A stretch of 64,000 bases of DNA from contig NZ_CP122379.1 in assembly GCF_029814825.1 (NCBI RefSeq), positions 372,001 through 436,000 on the forward strand. Direction: 5' to 3'. Below the pieces are notes generated by a model. That model saw nothing but the letters and a program-made list of their open reading frames with translations, searched no databases and was not told where the DNA came from. The translations under genes and the position numbers were made by a program. Positions 42,094 through 50,567 of the stretch are shown here, piece by piece; position 1 is the stretch's first letter; every line of letters starts with the position of its first letter. Source of the stretch: Aequorivita marisscotiae. GTDB taxonomy: Bacteria > Bacteroidota > Bacteroidia > Flavobacteriales > Flavobacteriaceae.

Positions 42094-43137
42094 CTATTCC
42101 TTTACTATCTTTTTTGTTATTGTGCCATTTTCAGTTTCTAGTTGAAGTATGTAAGCACCTCTTACAAGATTTTCAATATTTACTTCTCCATTAGAAAAAA
42201 TTGAACCGGTATCTCTGCCAAGCATATCAAAAAGCGTAACGTTTTTTAATGCCACTCCAGTTGGATTCTCAATGTATAGTTTGTTGGTAGCTGGATTTGG
42301 GTACACACTTACCAAAGCCAGATCGTTCTCGCTTACCCCAAGCGATTCACCATTAATCGCAAAAAGACTGTATTTTCTGGAACCTCCAAATCCAAGGGTT
42401 GTAAGAGCTCCATTAGAAAGATTAACCGTATAAAAAGTAGACCAAATAGCACCTTCTCTATTCTGCAAAACTGCATACATAACATTGGTGCCGGGGTCTA
42501 TGGAAAACCCGCTTCGCACCGGGTACATTCCATTGGGAAGCATATTGCCAACTACGCTGCCAACACCCGTATTAATATCTACAGTATACAAATTTCCTGT
42601 GTTAGCATCGGCAACGTACACGTTTCCGTTGTTGTCTATTTCCATAGCAACGCCATTTAAAATACCTGTACCAGCACCTATTGGTGTTAGAACGCCGGTG
42701 GTAATATTAACCTCATAAAACTGTGTTCCGGAGTTATTGTTAGGGTCTGCACTCAATGCGTAAAAAGTATTATTTGTGGTGTTAAAAGATAACTGACTTA
42801 AAAATTGGCCACCTACATTGCCGGATACGGTAGCGGCATAGTTTACAGCTCCCGTACTTAAATCTACAATTCCCAGTACATAATCTGGGGCTTGATATAC
42901 AAATGTATAAAGTTCGCCAGCATCGTTAAAATCACCTCCCAACATAGTAAAAGCATTACCCGTAATTACAGTACCCAATGGGTAATACGGCCCTGCAAGC
43001 GGAATAGTGCCAAACTGCCCCGGATTGGTAAAAGTTTCCATTACATAAACATCTGTTGCAGCTCCGAGCAAATTCTGCGCTTTGGTGTTAGCTGCAATAA
43101 GTGCGAACAAAAAAGTAAAAAGAAGTAAATTTTTCAT
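42094..43137 (-). CDS. T9SS-secreted propeller-like protein
   Basis: 347 residues. The signal peptide MKNLLLFTFLFALIAANTKAQ is followed by about 240 residues of repeated four-strand units (ELYTFVYQAPDYVLGIVDLSTGAVNYA, NNTFYALSADPNNNSGTQFYEVNITTGVLTPIG, GNVYVADANTGNLYTVDINTGVGSVVG). This is the look of a DUF4394/NHL-like propeller. A T9SS type A sorting domain ends it (LVSVYPNPATNKLYIENP...NGTITKKIVKE). It is secreted or surface exposed, and its ligand is unknown. It stands alone, with its own terminator. Confidence 0.85.
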   Translation of the reverse strand: MKNLLLFTFLFALIAANTKAQNLLGAATDVYVMETFTNPGQFGTIPLAGPYYPLGTVITGNAFTMLGGDFNDAGELYTFVYQAPDYVLGIVDLSTGAVNYAATVSGNVGGQFLSQLSFNTTNNTFYALSADPNNNSGTQFYEVNITTGVLTPIGAGTGILNGVAMEIDNNGNVYVADANTGNLYTVDINTGVGSVVGNMLPNGMYPVRSGFSIDPGTNVMYAVLQNREGAIWSTFYTVNLSNGALTTLGFGGSRKYSLFAINGESLGVSENDLALVSVYPNPATNKLYIENPTGVALKNVTLFDMLGRDTGSIFSNGEVNIENLVRGAYILQLETENGTITKKIVKE

Positions 43138-43423
43138 GACTTATAATTTTAAGGATTATAACCATATATCGAAGATTGAGTAATTGGTCATCATTCTTTT
43201 GGGAAGAATTTTTGTAAATTTAAAACCCTTAAACACAAATTTTCAGTCTGAATATTTTCCGGGAGATCCTTTTACGGTTTTCACTTCCGAATATTCTGAA
43301 ATAAGGAATGCATATTTTGCTGAAAGGTATGCTGTTTGGAAGAGGGGGGAATGGGAAGTAAAGCCTAAAATAAATTTATTTGTAGCTTTAAATTAGTTCC
43401 ATCATTTCAATAAATATTCTTTT
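43138..43423. other. Intergenic region with a doubtful 70-codon frame
   Basis: Holds the upstream region of the leftward T9SS gene. A plus-strand frame at 43184-43396 (MVIILLGRIFVNLK... to ...KINLFVALN) has no clear ribosome site. Its second half (GDPFTVFTSEYSEIRNAYFAERYAVWKRGEWEVKP) has protein-like composition and could be the remnant of a gene. I do not call it as functional. Confidence 0.35.
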
Positions 43424-43855
43424 ATGAAACTAGATCAAAGTAAAAACAGTGATTTTACATTCGAAATGACCTCAGAGAATGTCGAGAAAATAATCAAAAA
43501 AATTAAATCACATATTAACGATGATGATAATGGTTATTGCCGTGTAGGTTGGGCAATGGCAGAAATTTTAGGAACTGAACAAGTTTATAATGATAAAGAA
43601 CAAGTTTTAAAAAAAGTCAGAATTACTTCTTTGATTACGCAATCTGGAAAATACAAAGCAGAGTCGTCCGTAAAAGATTATAGAGATTGGGATATTATGC
43701 TAAATAGTGACTATCAAAAATCCCAATTAGAGATAAAGCTAGCTAAATCAACTCTCAAAGCATATAAATTAAATAATAAAGCAACAATTATAAACGTTTC
43801 TTTTGGCTTAATAAATCTGATACTATTAGTGATTCAAATTTTGTTATTAATATAA
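43424..43855 (+). CDS. Hypothetical protein with C-terminal membrane anchor
   Basis: 143 residues. A charged, mostly helical N-terminal part (SENVEKIIKKIKSHINDDDNG, then YCRVGWAMAEILGTEQVYNDKEQVLKKVRI) is followed by a long helix and one C-terminal membrane segment (INVSFGLINLILLVIQILLLI) with only one residue after it, so it would be tail-anchored with the N-terminus in the cytosol. The middle part could be a winged-helix fold, but this is weak. No family is recognised. It converges with DUF1697 and is AT-richer than its neighbours, which hints at recent acquisition. Confidence 0.6.
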   Translation: MKLDQSKNSDFTFEMTSENVEKIIKKIKSHINDDDNGYCRVGWAMAEILGTEQVYNDKEQVLKKVRITSLITQSGKYKAESSVKDYRDWDIMLNSDYQKSQLEIKLAKSTLKAYKLNNKATIINVSFGLINLILLVIQILLLI

Positions 43856-43864
43856 AACAAACAG

Positions 43865-44389
43865 CTATCCCGCCAACGCCACCAATTTAGCAAGCGTACG
43901 ATGGTTGCGCGTAGTAGCCGCAACCTTCAGCTTTTTCTCAAAGAAGTTGTTGTTCAATTTTGCATTGCCGTAACCATTGCCGAAGTAGATATAAACACAT
44001 TCTGGGGTCAACACAAATTCTTCATTTGGGTAGCTAATTTCGCGCACTGCCTCCATTAATTTCGCTTTGGGTGGCGATGTAAGTAACATATAATAGGTTT
44101 CAGTTTTCTTTGTTTCGTCAAAAGGACAATCGGCTAAAATTTCGGCAATTGCCTCGCCTGTTTTTACTAATACGGGAACTTCCCAACCAAACTTATTCGT
44201 TATTTCATTTGAAATTTTTTCAGAAAGACTTCTTTCTCCCGCAGCAGAAAAAATCACGTTCCCGCTTTGTATATAAGTAACCACATTTTCAAAACCCAAT
44301 CCTTCAAAAAGAAGTTTTAAATCTGCCATTTTCAGTTTTTTATGTCCGCCAACGTTAATACCGCGAAGGAGAGCAATGTGGGTTTTCAT
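43865..44389 (-). CDS. DUF1697 family protein
   Basis: 174 residues, the normal length. The start HIALLRGINVGGHKKLKMADLK and the YIQSGNVIFSA segment are diagnostic of DUF1697. The family has an alpha/beta fold and no assigned activity. It starts one base after the stop of the RelE/ParE-like toxin gene, so it is the third gene of the toxin-antitoxin operon, an arrangement worth noting because DUF1697 is otherwise a stand-alone housekeeping-type gene. Confidence 0.88.
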   Translation of the reverse strand: MKTHIALLRGINVGGHKKLKMADLKLLFEGLGFENVVTYIQSGNVIFSAAGERSLSEKISNEITNKFGWEVPVLVKTGEAIAEILADCPFDETKKTETYYMLLTSPPKAKLMEAVREISYPNEEFVLTPECVYIYFGNGYGNAKLNNNFFEKKLKVAATTRNHRTLAKLVALAG

Positions 44390-44390
44390 T

Positions 44391-44660
44391 TTAATAGTTT
44401 TGGCGCTGGTGAAGAACCTTATAAATCTTTATACTGCCATCTGTCAGTTCATAATGAATATTAAAGCTGAAATATTCTAAAGCAACAATGCGTACAGAAT
44501 CGTACCGAATCTGAAACGCTTCCGGCATCAATTTAATAACTTCTAATGTATTAAAGATATCATCTAAGAACAAGTCTCCCTTTTGAGCAAGATCATATTG
44601 GCATTTCGCTCTGTAAATATCACGCTTGGCATCCTCCGAAAAGAATGTTTTATCTGCCAT
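44391..44660 (-). CDS. RelE/ParE-type toxin
   Basis: 89 residues with the ParE/RelE layout: KTFFSEDAKRDIYRAKCQYD (first helices), then LFLDDIFNTLEVIKLMPEAFQIRYDSVRIVALEYFSFNIHYEL, ending in VLHQRQNY with the typical IxxVLHxR strand. Members inhibit translation (mRNA cleavage) or DNA gyrase; which one applies cannot be told. The ATG overlaps the end of the antitoxin gene by 11 bases, the usual coupling. It is followed after one base by DUF1697. Confidence 0.85.
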   Translation of the reverse strand: MADKTFFSEDAKRDIYRAKCQYDLAQKGDLFLDDIFNTLEVIKLMPEAFQIRYDSVRIVALEYFSFNIHYELTDGSIKIYKVLHQRQNY

Positions 44661-44895
44661 AGCTCTTCTTTATTTCTTCGGAGGTATACCATTTTAATTT
44701 CCCTTCTGCATCACGTTTCTTCAATATATCCATCATAGCCTTATATTCCTCACTGGGCTCTGCTAAACGCAGTGCCGTTTCTTCCAAAGACCATTCAAGG
44801 AAATTTTTTAAAGAACGCTTGTTTATTTTTGCCTGTTCTTCAAGAATAGCAATTGTTTTATTATCCAGCTCGATCAATTTTTTTGTCTTTCCCAT
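44650..44895 (-). CDS. Antitoxin of the RelE/ParE-type pair
   Basis: 81 residues from the ATG at 44895. The frame is open to 44946, but that would run through the operator palindrome and the -7 box, so the internal ATG decides. MGKTKKLIELDNKTIAILEEQ looks like a ribbon-helix-helix or short helical DNA-binding N-terminus. The C-terminal half (EYKAMMDILKKRDAEGKLKWYTSEEI) is a charged helix of the kind that wraps a toxin. It overlaps the toxin start by 11 bases. It should repress its own promoter through the inverted repeat at 44902-44932. Confidence 0.82.
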   Translation of the reverse strand: MGKTKKLIELDNKTIAILEEQAKINKRSLKNFLEWSLEETALRLAEPSEEYKAMMDILKKRDAEGKLKWYTSEEIKKSYGR

Positions 44896-44901
44896 TGTAT
44901 A

Positions 44902-44932
44902 TAGATTGTATATATCAAATATATACAATCTA
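44902..44932 (-). promoter_or_regulatory. Operator palindrome of the toxin-antitoxin operon with embedded -7 box
   Basis: Perfect 14-base inverted repeat: tagattgtatatat (44902-44915) and atatatacaatcta (44919-44932) with a 3-base centre. On the minus strand TATATTTG (44916-44923) sits at the centre and matches TAnnTTTG. The antitoxin ATG is 7 bases downstream of the repeat. This is the expected site of autorepression by antitoxin or complex. Confidence 0.75.
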
Positions 44933-44953
44933 ATACTGAATTTCAAAAATTAA

Positions 44954-46171
44954 TTATAAATTTTGTGAAACAACGAACCCACTCGTCCAAGCACTCTGAA
45001 AATTGAAACCTCCAGTAATAGCATCAATATTAAGCACTTCGCCCGCAAAAAATAGGTTTTGGCAAATTCTACTTTCAAAAGATTTGAAGTTCACTTCTTT
45101 TAAATCTACTCCACCAGCTGTTACAAATTCTTCCTTAAAAGTACTTTTTCCAGTAACTTCAAAAATTGCCGCGGTTAACTGATTTGCAATATTTAATAGA
45201 TTTTCGCGCGTAGCTTCGGCCCAAGTTAGGCGTTCGTTAATTCCCGAAGATTTAATAATACTTTGCCAAAGTCGTTTAGGCAGATCGAACTGGGCATACT
45301 TAAATATGGTCTGCTTCCCTTGAAATGATTTTAATTCCTTTAAAGAATCTAAAACATCTTCTTCAGAAAGTGTATTCAACCAATTTATTTCAATATTGAA
45401 ATTATATTTTAAAGGTTCCAAAAGTCGTGCGCCCCAAGCCGAAAGTTTTAAAATGGCGGGGCCACTCATTCCCCAATGGGTAATTAAAAGCGCACCGCTA
45501 CTTTCTAAAAGTGTTTTGCTTTTATTGTCTAGTACTTTTACCGTTACATCGGTGCTTAAGCCGGGTAAATCTGCAATACGGCTATCTTTAATATTAAAAG
45601 TGAAAAGCGAAGGCACCGCAGGCACAACGGTATGTCCCAAACCTTCAAGTATTTTCCAAATCTTCGGATTACTACCTGTGGCAACAACTAGTTTTTTTGC
45701 CGAAAAAGTCTCCGAGGTTGTATGTAAAATGAAGGATTCACCCTCCTTCTGAATTTCTTTTACGGGTTCATTTAACAGAATTTCAACACCCAACCGTTTG
45801 GCTTCAGACAAAAAACAATCAATAATTGTTTGGGAAGAATCTGTAACCGGAAACATACGGCCGTCTTCTTCAATTTTTAGCTCCACGCCTCTATTCTGAA
45901 ACCATTCAATGGTATCGCCAGTCATAAAAGTGTGGAAAGGCCCTAAAAGCTCCTTTTCACCCCGCGGATAGTTTTGTGATAATTCTTTCGGGATAAATTC
46001 GGCGTGGGTAACATTGCACCTTCCACCGCCAGAAATTTTCACTTTTGTGAGTACTTCCTTTCCGCGTTCGAGGATTATAATTTTAAGATTCGGATTCCTT
46101 TCCGCAACATTAATTGCTGTAAAAAATCCGGCTGCCCCACCGCCAATTAGTAGTATATCGGCCTTTTTCAA
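44954..46171 (-). CDS. BaiN/HI0933-family FAD-dependent oxidoreductase
   Basis: 405 residues from TTG at 46171, which overlaps the decarboxylase stop (TTGA); an ATG at 46204 would add 11 residues not expected in the family. The FAD-binding motif ADILLIGGGAAGFFTA is at the N-terminus, then KVKISGGGRCNVTHA (diagnostic), VVATGSNPKIW, and at the C-terminus FFAGEVLNIDAITGGFNFQ. The length and pattern match YhiN/HI0933 proteins, flavoproteins of uncertain physiological reaction (some relatives reduce bile acid intermediates or are tied to tRNA or redox chemistry). Coupled translation with a PLP decarboxylase suggests a joint task here, but this is inference. Confidence 0.88.
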   Translation of the reverse strand: MKKADILLIGGGAAGFFTAINVAERNPNLKIIILERGKEVLTKVKISGGGRCNVTHAEFIPKELSQNYPRGEKELLGPFHTFMTGDTIEWFQNRGVELKIEEDGRMFPVTDSSQTIIDCFLSEAKRLGVEILLNEPVKEIQKEGESFILHTTSETFSAKKLVVATGSNPKIWKILEGLGHTVVPAVPSLFTFNIKDSRIADLPGLSTDVTVKVLDNKSKTLLESSGALLITHWGMSGPAILKLSAWGARLLEPLKYNFNIEINWLNTLSEEDVLDSLKELKSFQGKQTIFKYAQFDLPKRLWQSIIKSSGINERLTWAEATRENLLNIANQLTAAIFEVTGKSTFKEEFVTAGGVDLKEVNFKSFESRICQNLFFAGEVLNIDAITGGFNFQSAWTSGFVVSQNL

Positions 46172-47607
46172 ACAAGTGCTTTTTCGGCTGCAAAAGATTC
46201 GCAAAGCGCAATTGTTTCTTTTACATCAGTGAGAGTTGTTCGCGGATTTATTAAACACATACGCAGCACCACTTGCCCATTGAGCACCGTGGTTACTAAT
46301 AATGCTTCTTTGGAATTTACAACACTTTGTGAAATCCGCTGGTTTAAAGCGTCCAATTTTTTCTCTGAGAGCTTGTTGCCAATTGGGTTATATCTAAAGT
46401 TGATAACCGCCAAAGTTGCCGGCGAAATTACTTCCCAATTAGAACTTGTACGAAGAAAGCTTTCGGTAGCTTCTGCCAATTTAATATTGTATGAAATAGC
46501 TTTTCTAAATTCGCCCATTCCAAAAGTTTTTACAGACATGTAAAATTTTAATGCGCGGAAACGGCGTGTTAATTCAATCCCGTGATCGTAAAAATTTATC
46601 TCGGAAGTATTGCCTTCAATATCGCGAAGGTATTCAGGTTTTTCGGTAAAAGTTCCCTTTAACCACTTGTGATTTTTAATTAATAAACATCCTATTTCAT
46701 ACGGTTGATAAAACCATTTATGTGGATCGACAGTTAAGGAGTCTGCCTTTTCAATTCCTTTCATCGCTTTTTTTCCGTCTTCAGAAAGAATTGCAAAACC
46801 TCCGTAAGCCCCATCAATATGAAACCAAATATCTTCCTTTTTACAAATTTTTGCAATCTCCGATAACGGATCTACCGTTCCCGTATTTGTAGTTCCGGCA
46901 GTTGCAATTAAGCAAAAAGGCTGCAAACCTTCCAGTCTATCTTTTGCAATTGCGTTCTTTAATTTATTGAGCGAAAATTTAAACTCGCCATCGGTGGGGA
47001 TTACTCTAATTTGTTCCTTTTTAAAACCGAGCACACGAATGGCCTTAATATTTGAGGAATGCGCTTGGTCTGAAAGATAAATTACTGCCTTGCTAAAATC
47101 GTCGCCACATTTTACCGTACGTGCTGTAACCAACGCAGTTAAATTGGCCATTGAACCACCACTCGTAAAAATTCCACCTCCTTTTTTCTGAGGAAAACCG
47201 AACATTTTTAACAACCAGTTCATAGTAACTATTTCCATTTCGGCTGCAGCGGGCGAGGCTTGCCAACCTCCAGAAAATATATTAAAACCTGAAGCCAACC
47301 CATCTGCCATGGCACTAATATAATTGCTCGGCCCCGGAACAAATGAGTAGGATTTTGGATGCGAAACAATATTGCTTTTGGTCATTACTTCGTTTAAAAC
47401 AAAATTTAAAACCTTTTGTGGATCGCTGGATTTTTCGGGTGCATCTTCAAGAAATAAATCTTCCATTTCCTCTCGTGACCCAGAAACTACGGGTAGTTTT
47501 TCGTTTTGGGTTGCAAAATGCTCCACGATGGCATCAACTACTTTATAACCATAGTGTTTCATTTCGTCATGGCTCAATTCTAACGTTGCTTTATTCTGAA
47601 TTTTCAC
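46168..47607 (-). CDS. PLP-dependent group II decarboxylase (aromatic amino acid/diaminobutyrate type)
   Basis: 479 residues from GTG at 47607. The open frame to 47757 runs through the terminator of the next gene and the promoter, so the longer form is rejected. Landmarks of the fold: SYSFVPGPSNYISAMADGL, GIFTSGGSMANLTAL, SDQAHSSNIKAIRVLG, WFHIDGAYGGFAIL (PLP-binding Asp), and DPHKWFYQPYEIG with the Schiff-base Lys. It is most like aromatic-L-amino-acid or L-2,4-diaminobutyrate decarboxylases, giving an amine and CO2; the substrate is not resolved. It overlaps the BaiN-type flavoprotein gene by 4 bases, so the two are made together. Confidence 0.9.
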   Translation of the reverse strand: MKIQNKATLELSHDEMKHYGYKVVDAIVEHFATQNEKLPVVSGSREEMEDLFLEDAPEKSSDPQKVLNFVLNEVMTKSNIVSHPKSYSFVPGPSNYISAMADGLASGFNIFSGGWQASPAAAEMEIVTMNWLLKMFGFPQKKGGGIFTSGGSMANLTALVTARTVKCGDDFSKAVIYLSDQAHSSNIKAIRVLGFKKEQIRVIPTDGEFKFSLNKLKNAIAKDRLEGLQPFCLIATAGTTNTGTVDPLSEIAKICKKEDIWFHIDGAYGGFAILSEDGKKAMKGIEKADSLTVDPHKWFYQPYEIGCLLIKNHKWLKGTFTEKPEYLRDIEGNTSEINFYDHGIELTRRFRALKFYMSVKTFGMGEFRKAISYNIKLAEATESFLRTSSNWEVISPATLAVINFRYNPIGNKLSEKKLDALNQRISQSVVNSKEALLVTTVLNGQVVLRMCLINPRTTLTDVKETIALCESFAAEKALV

Positions 47608-47634
47608 GGATGTGTATTTTGAAATTTTAAAGTG

Positions 47635-47642
47635 CAAAATTA
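47635..47642 (-). promoter_or_regulatory. Probable -7 box of the decarboxylase/BaiN operon
   Basis: Minus strand TAATTTTG matches TAnnTTTG exactly and lies 28 bases before the GTG at 47607. It supports that start over the longer reading frame. Confidence 0.45.
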
Positions 47643-47678
47643 CAGTTTTATGAAGGGAAATTAGGCTTTTATATAATA

Positions 47679-47710
47679 AAAATGCCTTGATGTAAAAACC
47701 AAGGCATTTT
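47679..47710 (-). terminator. Terminator of the beta-helix T9SS gene
   Basis: Perfect 11-base arms aaaatgccttg/caaggcatttt (47679-47689 with 47700-47710) and a ten-base loop, followed on the minus strand by ttttta. It is 74 bases past the stop of the 47784-49250 gene. The symmetrical A/T flanks allow weak function on the other strand. Confidence 0.75.
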
Positions 47711-47783
47711 AAAAAAATTGTAGCACCGAACGTAGTCCAGACCTGTAAAGCGGTCACGTACTGCGATTGAATAAACTATCGCG

Positions 47784-49250
47784 TTATTTTACAATCATTT
47801 TCTTTGTAACCGTTTGTGTATTATTGCTGAATTTCACAAAATACATACCAGGAGATAAGTTAATTGGCAAAGATTGTTGCCCTTCAGAAATTGTTTTTAA
47901 AGCAATTAAACTTCCTTGTACATTATAGATTTCAACTTTTTCAAAAACAAAACGGTTGTTGAAGTTAATTTCGTTTTTCACCGGATTTGGATAAAAGTTA
48001 AAGTTTTCGGCCGTATTCTCCGCAACACCCAATACGCCACATAAAAAAGGATTAAAAGTAACCTCGCCTAAAGTAGGGTCGTCAACGCTGTGATAAATTA
48101 CATCTTCTACTTGTTCCGGAGTACTTTCCTGGTTTTCGATCCAGCAGTTATTTTTAGCCATAATCGGGTTTGCCGTGTTGTTGTACAGTGCGTACACTAC
48201 GCCTCCATTTTCGTTTTCGGCAAAAATATTATTGCCCGGATTACCTGCGTCATCTCCGAGATTTGCCGTAGCTGAGCCTTGTAGTGTAATTCCCCAAAGG
48301 TTTCTTCTTATTTGGTTATCCGAAACAATTATTGCAGTTCCAACATTAGAAGCATTGTGGTTTATTCCGCTTCCACCGAGCAAAGGATCTCCCTGAATGT
48401 TATTGTCTTCAATTATATTATTTTTTATTTCTGCCGAATCTACATTACCCAAAATAGTAATTCCGTACCGATTGCCGCGAATTGTGTTATTTTCAATTAG
48501 CACATTTACATCGCCGCCCACGAAATTGGCAATGGCAATACCGCCAGCTTGGTCTAAAGCAGGATCGCCAATGATTGTATTTTGAATAATCTCTAATGTA
48601 GTATTTGCCAATGTGGTACCCAAATTAATTTGCGGTCTGTTAGAATTTGCAATATTGTTACCTTGGATGGTATTGTTGAAAATATAGGCCGAAACAGCCG
48701 AATTTGCAGCAGAACCAATTGCCGGATTGCTATTGGATGAAATAGTATTATTGGTAATTTGCGGCGTTCCGCGAGAAAGTTGAATTACAGCACTACTTGT
48801 TGTTCCGGAAACATTATTAGTAAGCGTACAGTTATCTATGGAGAAAGTTTCGGTTAAAACTCGCAAACCACCCCCGTAGGTTATGGTTGCATTTTTTATA
48901 TCTATAGTTGAAAATTCCTCAAAGCGAAAACCGTCGTAGGGTGCGTTTTCGTCTAAAGCTGTAATGGTTACAGCATTTGCATCTACTGTGAAATCGCCAA
49001 AAATCGTAACTCTTTTTTCAAAATCAATAAGTAAAGTTAAATCGGCGTCTATTAGCAGCGCGTCATTTTCCGAAATTGTAAGATTTCCCAAAAGCGTGTA
49101 GTCACTACCAGAAACAGTAATGGTAGAAGGGCTTGCAGCCGCAATGTCGTCTAGCGAATAGGTAACACCTGTATTTGGAGTTGTGTAATCTTGTGCAATC
49201 AAAGCACAGCTTAAAAGTGTAAAGAAGACACTAAAAATAGTTTTTTTCAT
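47784..49250 (-). CDS. T9SS-secreted right-handed beta-helix protein
   Basis: 488 residues. The signal peptide ends in LIAQ. The body (about 100-390) is a series of 20-25 residue rungs rich in Asn and Ile (GTPQITNNTISSNSNPAIG, AYIFNNTIQGNNIANS, VLIENNTIRGNRYGITILG, AEIKNNIIEDNNIQGD), the pattern of parallel beta-helix/pectate-lyase-like (NosD/PbH1) domains. A T9SS type A sorting domain closes it (FNFYPNPVKNEINFNN...TKKMIVK). Such proteins bind or cleave polysaccharides; no catalytic residues can be assigned here. It has its own terminator. Confidence 0.87.
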   Translation of the reverse strand: MKKTIFSVFFTLLSCALIAQDYTTPNTGVTYSLDDIAAASPSTITVSGSDYTLLGNLTISENDALLIDADLTLLIDFEKRVTIFGDFTVDANAVTITALDENAPYDGFRFEEFSTIDIKNATITYGGGLRVLTETFSIDNCTLTNNVSGTTSSAVIQLSRGTPQITNNTISSNSNPAIGSAANSAVSAYIFNNTIQGNNIANSNRPQINLGTTLANTTLEIIQNTIIGDPALDQAGGIAIANFVGGDVNVLIENNTIRGNRYGITILGNVDSAEIKNNIIEDNNIQGDPLLGGSGINHNASNVGTAIIVSDNQIRRNLWGITLQGSATANLGDDAGNPGNNIFAENENGGVVYALYNNTANPIMAKNNCWIENQESTPEQVEDVIYHSVDDPTLGEVTFNPFLCGVLGVAENTAENFNFYPNPVKNEINFNNRFVFEKVEIYNVQGSLIALKTISEGQQSLPINLSPGMYFVKFSNNTQTVTKKMIVK

Positions 49251-49340
49251 TTTTAATTATTTTTTAGAATGTGGCAAAAGTAGGGATATGTAATTAAGCA
49301 AAAAAGTTATTTAATTGGTTTTACATAATTACAAAAGCGG

Positions 49341-49348
49341 TAACTTTG
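49341..49348 (+). promoter_or_regulatory. Probable -7 box immediately before the EEP-hydrolase gene
   Basis: TAACTTTG matches TAnnTTTG exactly and ends only 4 bases before the ATG at 49353. Transcription would start at or next to the start codon, so the mRNA may be leaderless. Confidence 0.45.
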
Positions 49349-49352
49349 AAAT

Positions 49353-50393
49353 ATGGTATTATACGTTTTGATGCTATTTTTTATAATCAGCCCCTTTTTT
49401 CCTGCAACTGGAAACCCGCATTGGTTTTTCAGAACCGCAGATTTTGTACGATTGCAATCTTTATTTATACAACTAGTTTTACTTGGGCTGTTTTTCTATT
49501 TTGAAGAAAACTACTCGGCTTTTAGTTATGCCCTCGCAATAGCTTTAATTGCCAGCGTATTGTATCAGCTCTATAAAGTGTTTCCGTATAGTTTTTTATT
49601 TCCAAGAAGAAGATCGCACGCTGCGAGCGATGGCCACGTTTCTATTTTAGCCGGAAATGTTTTGCAAACCAATACAAGCTATCCTCAATTTTTAGCCGAA
49701 GTAAAACGATTTAAACCAGATTTGGTTTTGGTAATGGAATCGAACAAAGATTGGGAAAACGGACTTTCAGAACTTGAAAACAACTACCCATTCACCGTAA
49801 AAGTACCCTTAGAAAATTTTTACGGAATGCATTTGTATTCTAAAAAAGAATTGAAAAATGTGGAGGTAAAATACCAAATCGAAGGCGATAAGCCTTCAAT
49901 TTTTTTCGATTACTACACCGATAAGTATTCGCCAATATTTTTCTGCTGTTTACATCCCGCTCCTCCCAGCCCCACTGAAAATGAAACCTCTAAAGAGCGC
50001 GATGCAGAGTTAATGATTACAGGAAAACGAATACGAAAACTAGACAAACCAACAGTTGTTTGTGGAGATATGAACGATGTTGTTTGGAGCCGCACCACCC
50101 GCCTTTTCAAAAAAATGACGGGAATGATAGATCCGCGTGTAGGCCGTGGTTTCTTTTCTACCTATCATGCTAACTATTTCTTTTTACGATTTCCTTTGGA
50201 CCATCTATTCCACACGCGCGATCTGTATGTTGGAAAAATGATTCGTTCTAAAAATTTTGGCAGCGATCATTTTGCTATGTATTATGAAATCCATCATAAA
50301 AAAAAAGTAAAAACTCCTGAGAATCCTAAATTAAACGGCGAAGAAAAAGAAGAAATTGAGGAGTTAGTAGATGAAGGAAAAAACAATACATAA
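49353..50393 (+). CDS. Membrane-anchored endonuclease/exonuclease/phosphatase (EEP) family protein
   Basis: 346 residues. The first 85 contain three hydrophobic segments, followed by the EEP catalytic fold: VSILAGNVLQTNTSYP (Asn of motif I), LVLVMESNKDW (metal-binding Glu), LHPAPPSPT (His), VVCGDMNDVVWS (GDxND) and FGSDHFAMYYEI (catalytic Asp-His). All key residues are present. The domain is on the periplasmic or cytosolic side of the membrane, undecided. Relatives cut nucleic acids or phospholipids/inositol phosphates, and the substrate here is unknown. The C-terminal tail is highly charged (Lys/Glu-rich). Confidence 0.85.
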   Translation: MVLYVLMLFFIISPFFPATGNPHWFFRTADFVRLQSLFIQLVLLGLFFYFEENYSAFSYALAIALIASVLYQLYKVFPYSFLFPRRRSHAASDGHVSILAGNVLQTNTSYPQFLAEVKRFKPDLVLVMESNKDWENGLSELENNYPFTVKVPLENFYGMHLYSKKELKNVEVKYQIEGDKPSIFFDYYTDKYSPIFFCCLHPAPPSPTENETSKERDAELMITGKRIRKLDKPTVVCGDMNDVVWSRTTRLFKKMTGMIDPRVGRGFFSTYHANYFFLRFPLDHLFHTRDLYVGKMIRSKNFGSDHFAMYYEIHHKKKVKTPENPKLNGEEKEEIEELVDEGKNNT

Positions 50394-50567
50394 TATTGCC
50401 ATTCTTTCGTTTTATAATTTAAAATATCCCCTCTCAGTAATCTTTTGTTTTGCGTCTTGTTTTTAGATATTTTTTCCGCCACACACACTACGCAGCTACA
50501 CAATTTTAAAAGTTTCAAAATTATTGTAACTTCATAGGCTATATCAATAATTTAAATACGGAGCATT

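Noticed and set aside
43184..43396. Plus-strand frame of 70 codons
   Set aside because: No ribosome site or recognisable family, placed in the promoter region of the leftward T9SS gene. It could be a gene remnant only.
47608..47757. N-terminal extension of the PLP decarboxylase (50 more codons)
   Set aside because: It would run through the terminator of the neighbouring gene and the -7 box, and its composition is unlike the family. The GTG at 47607 is preferred.
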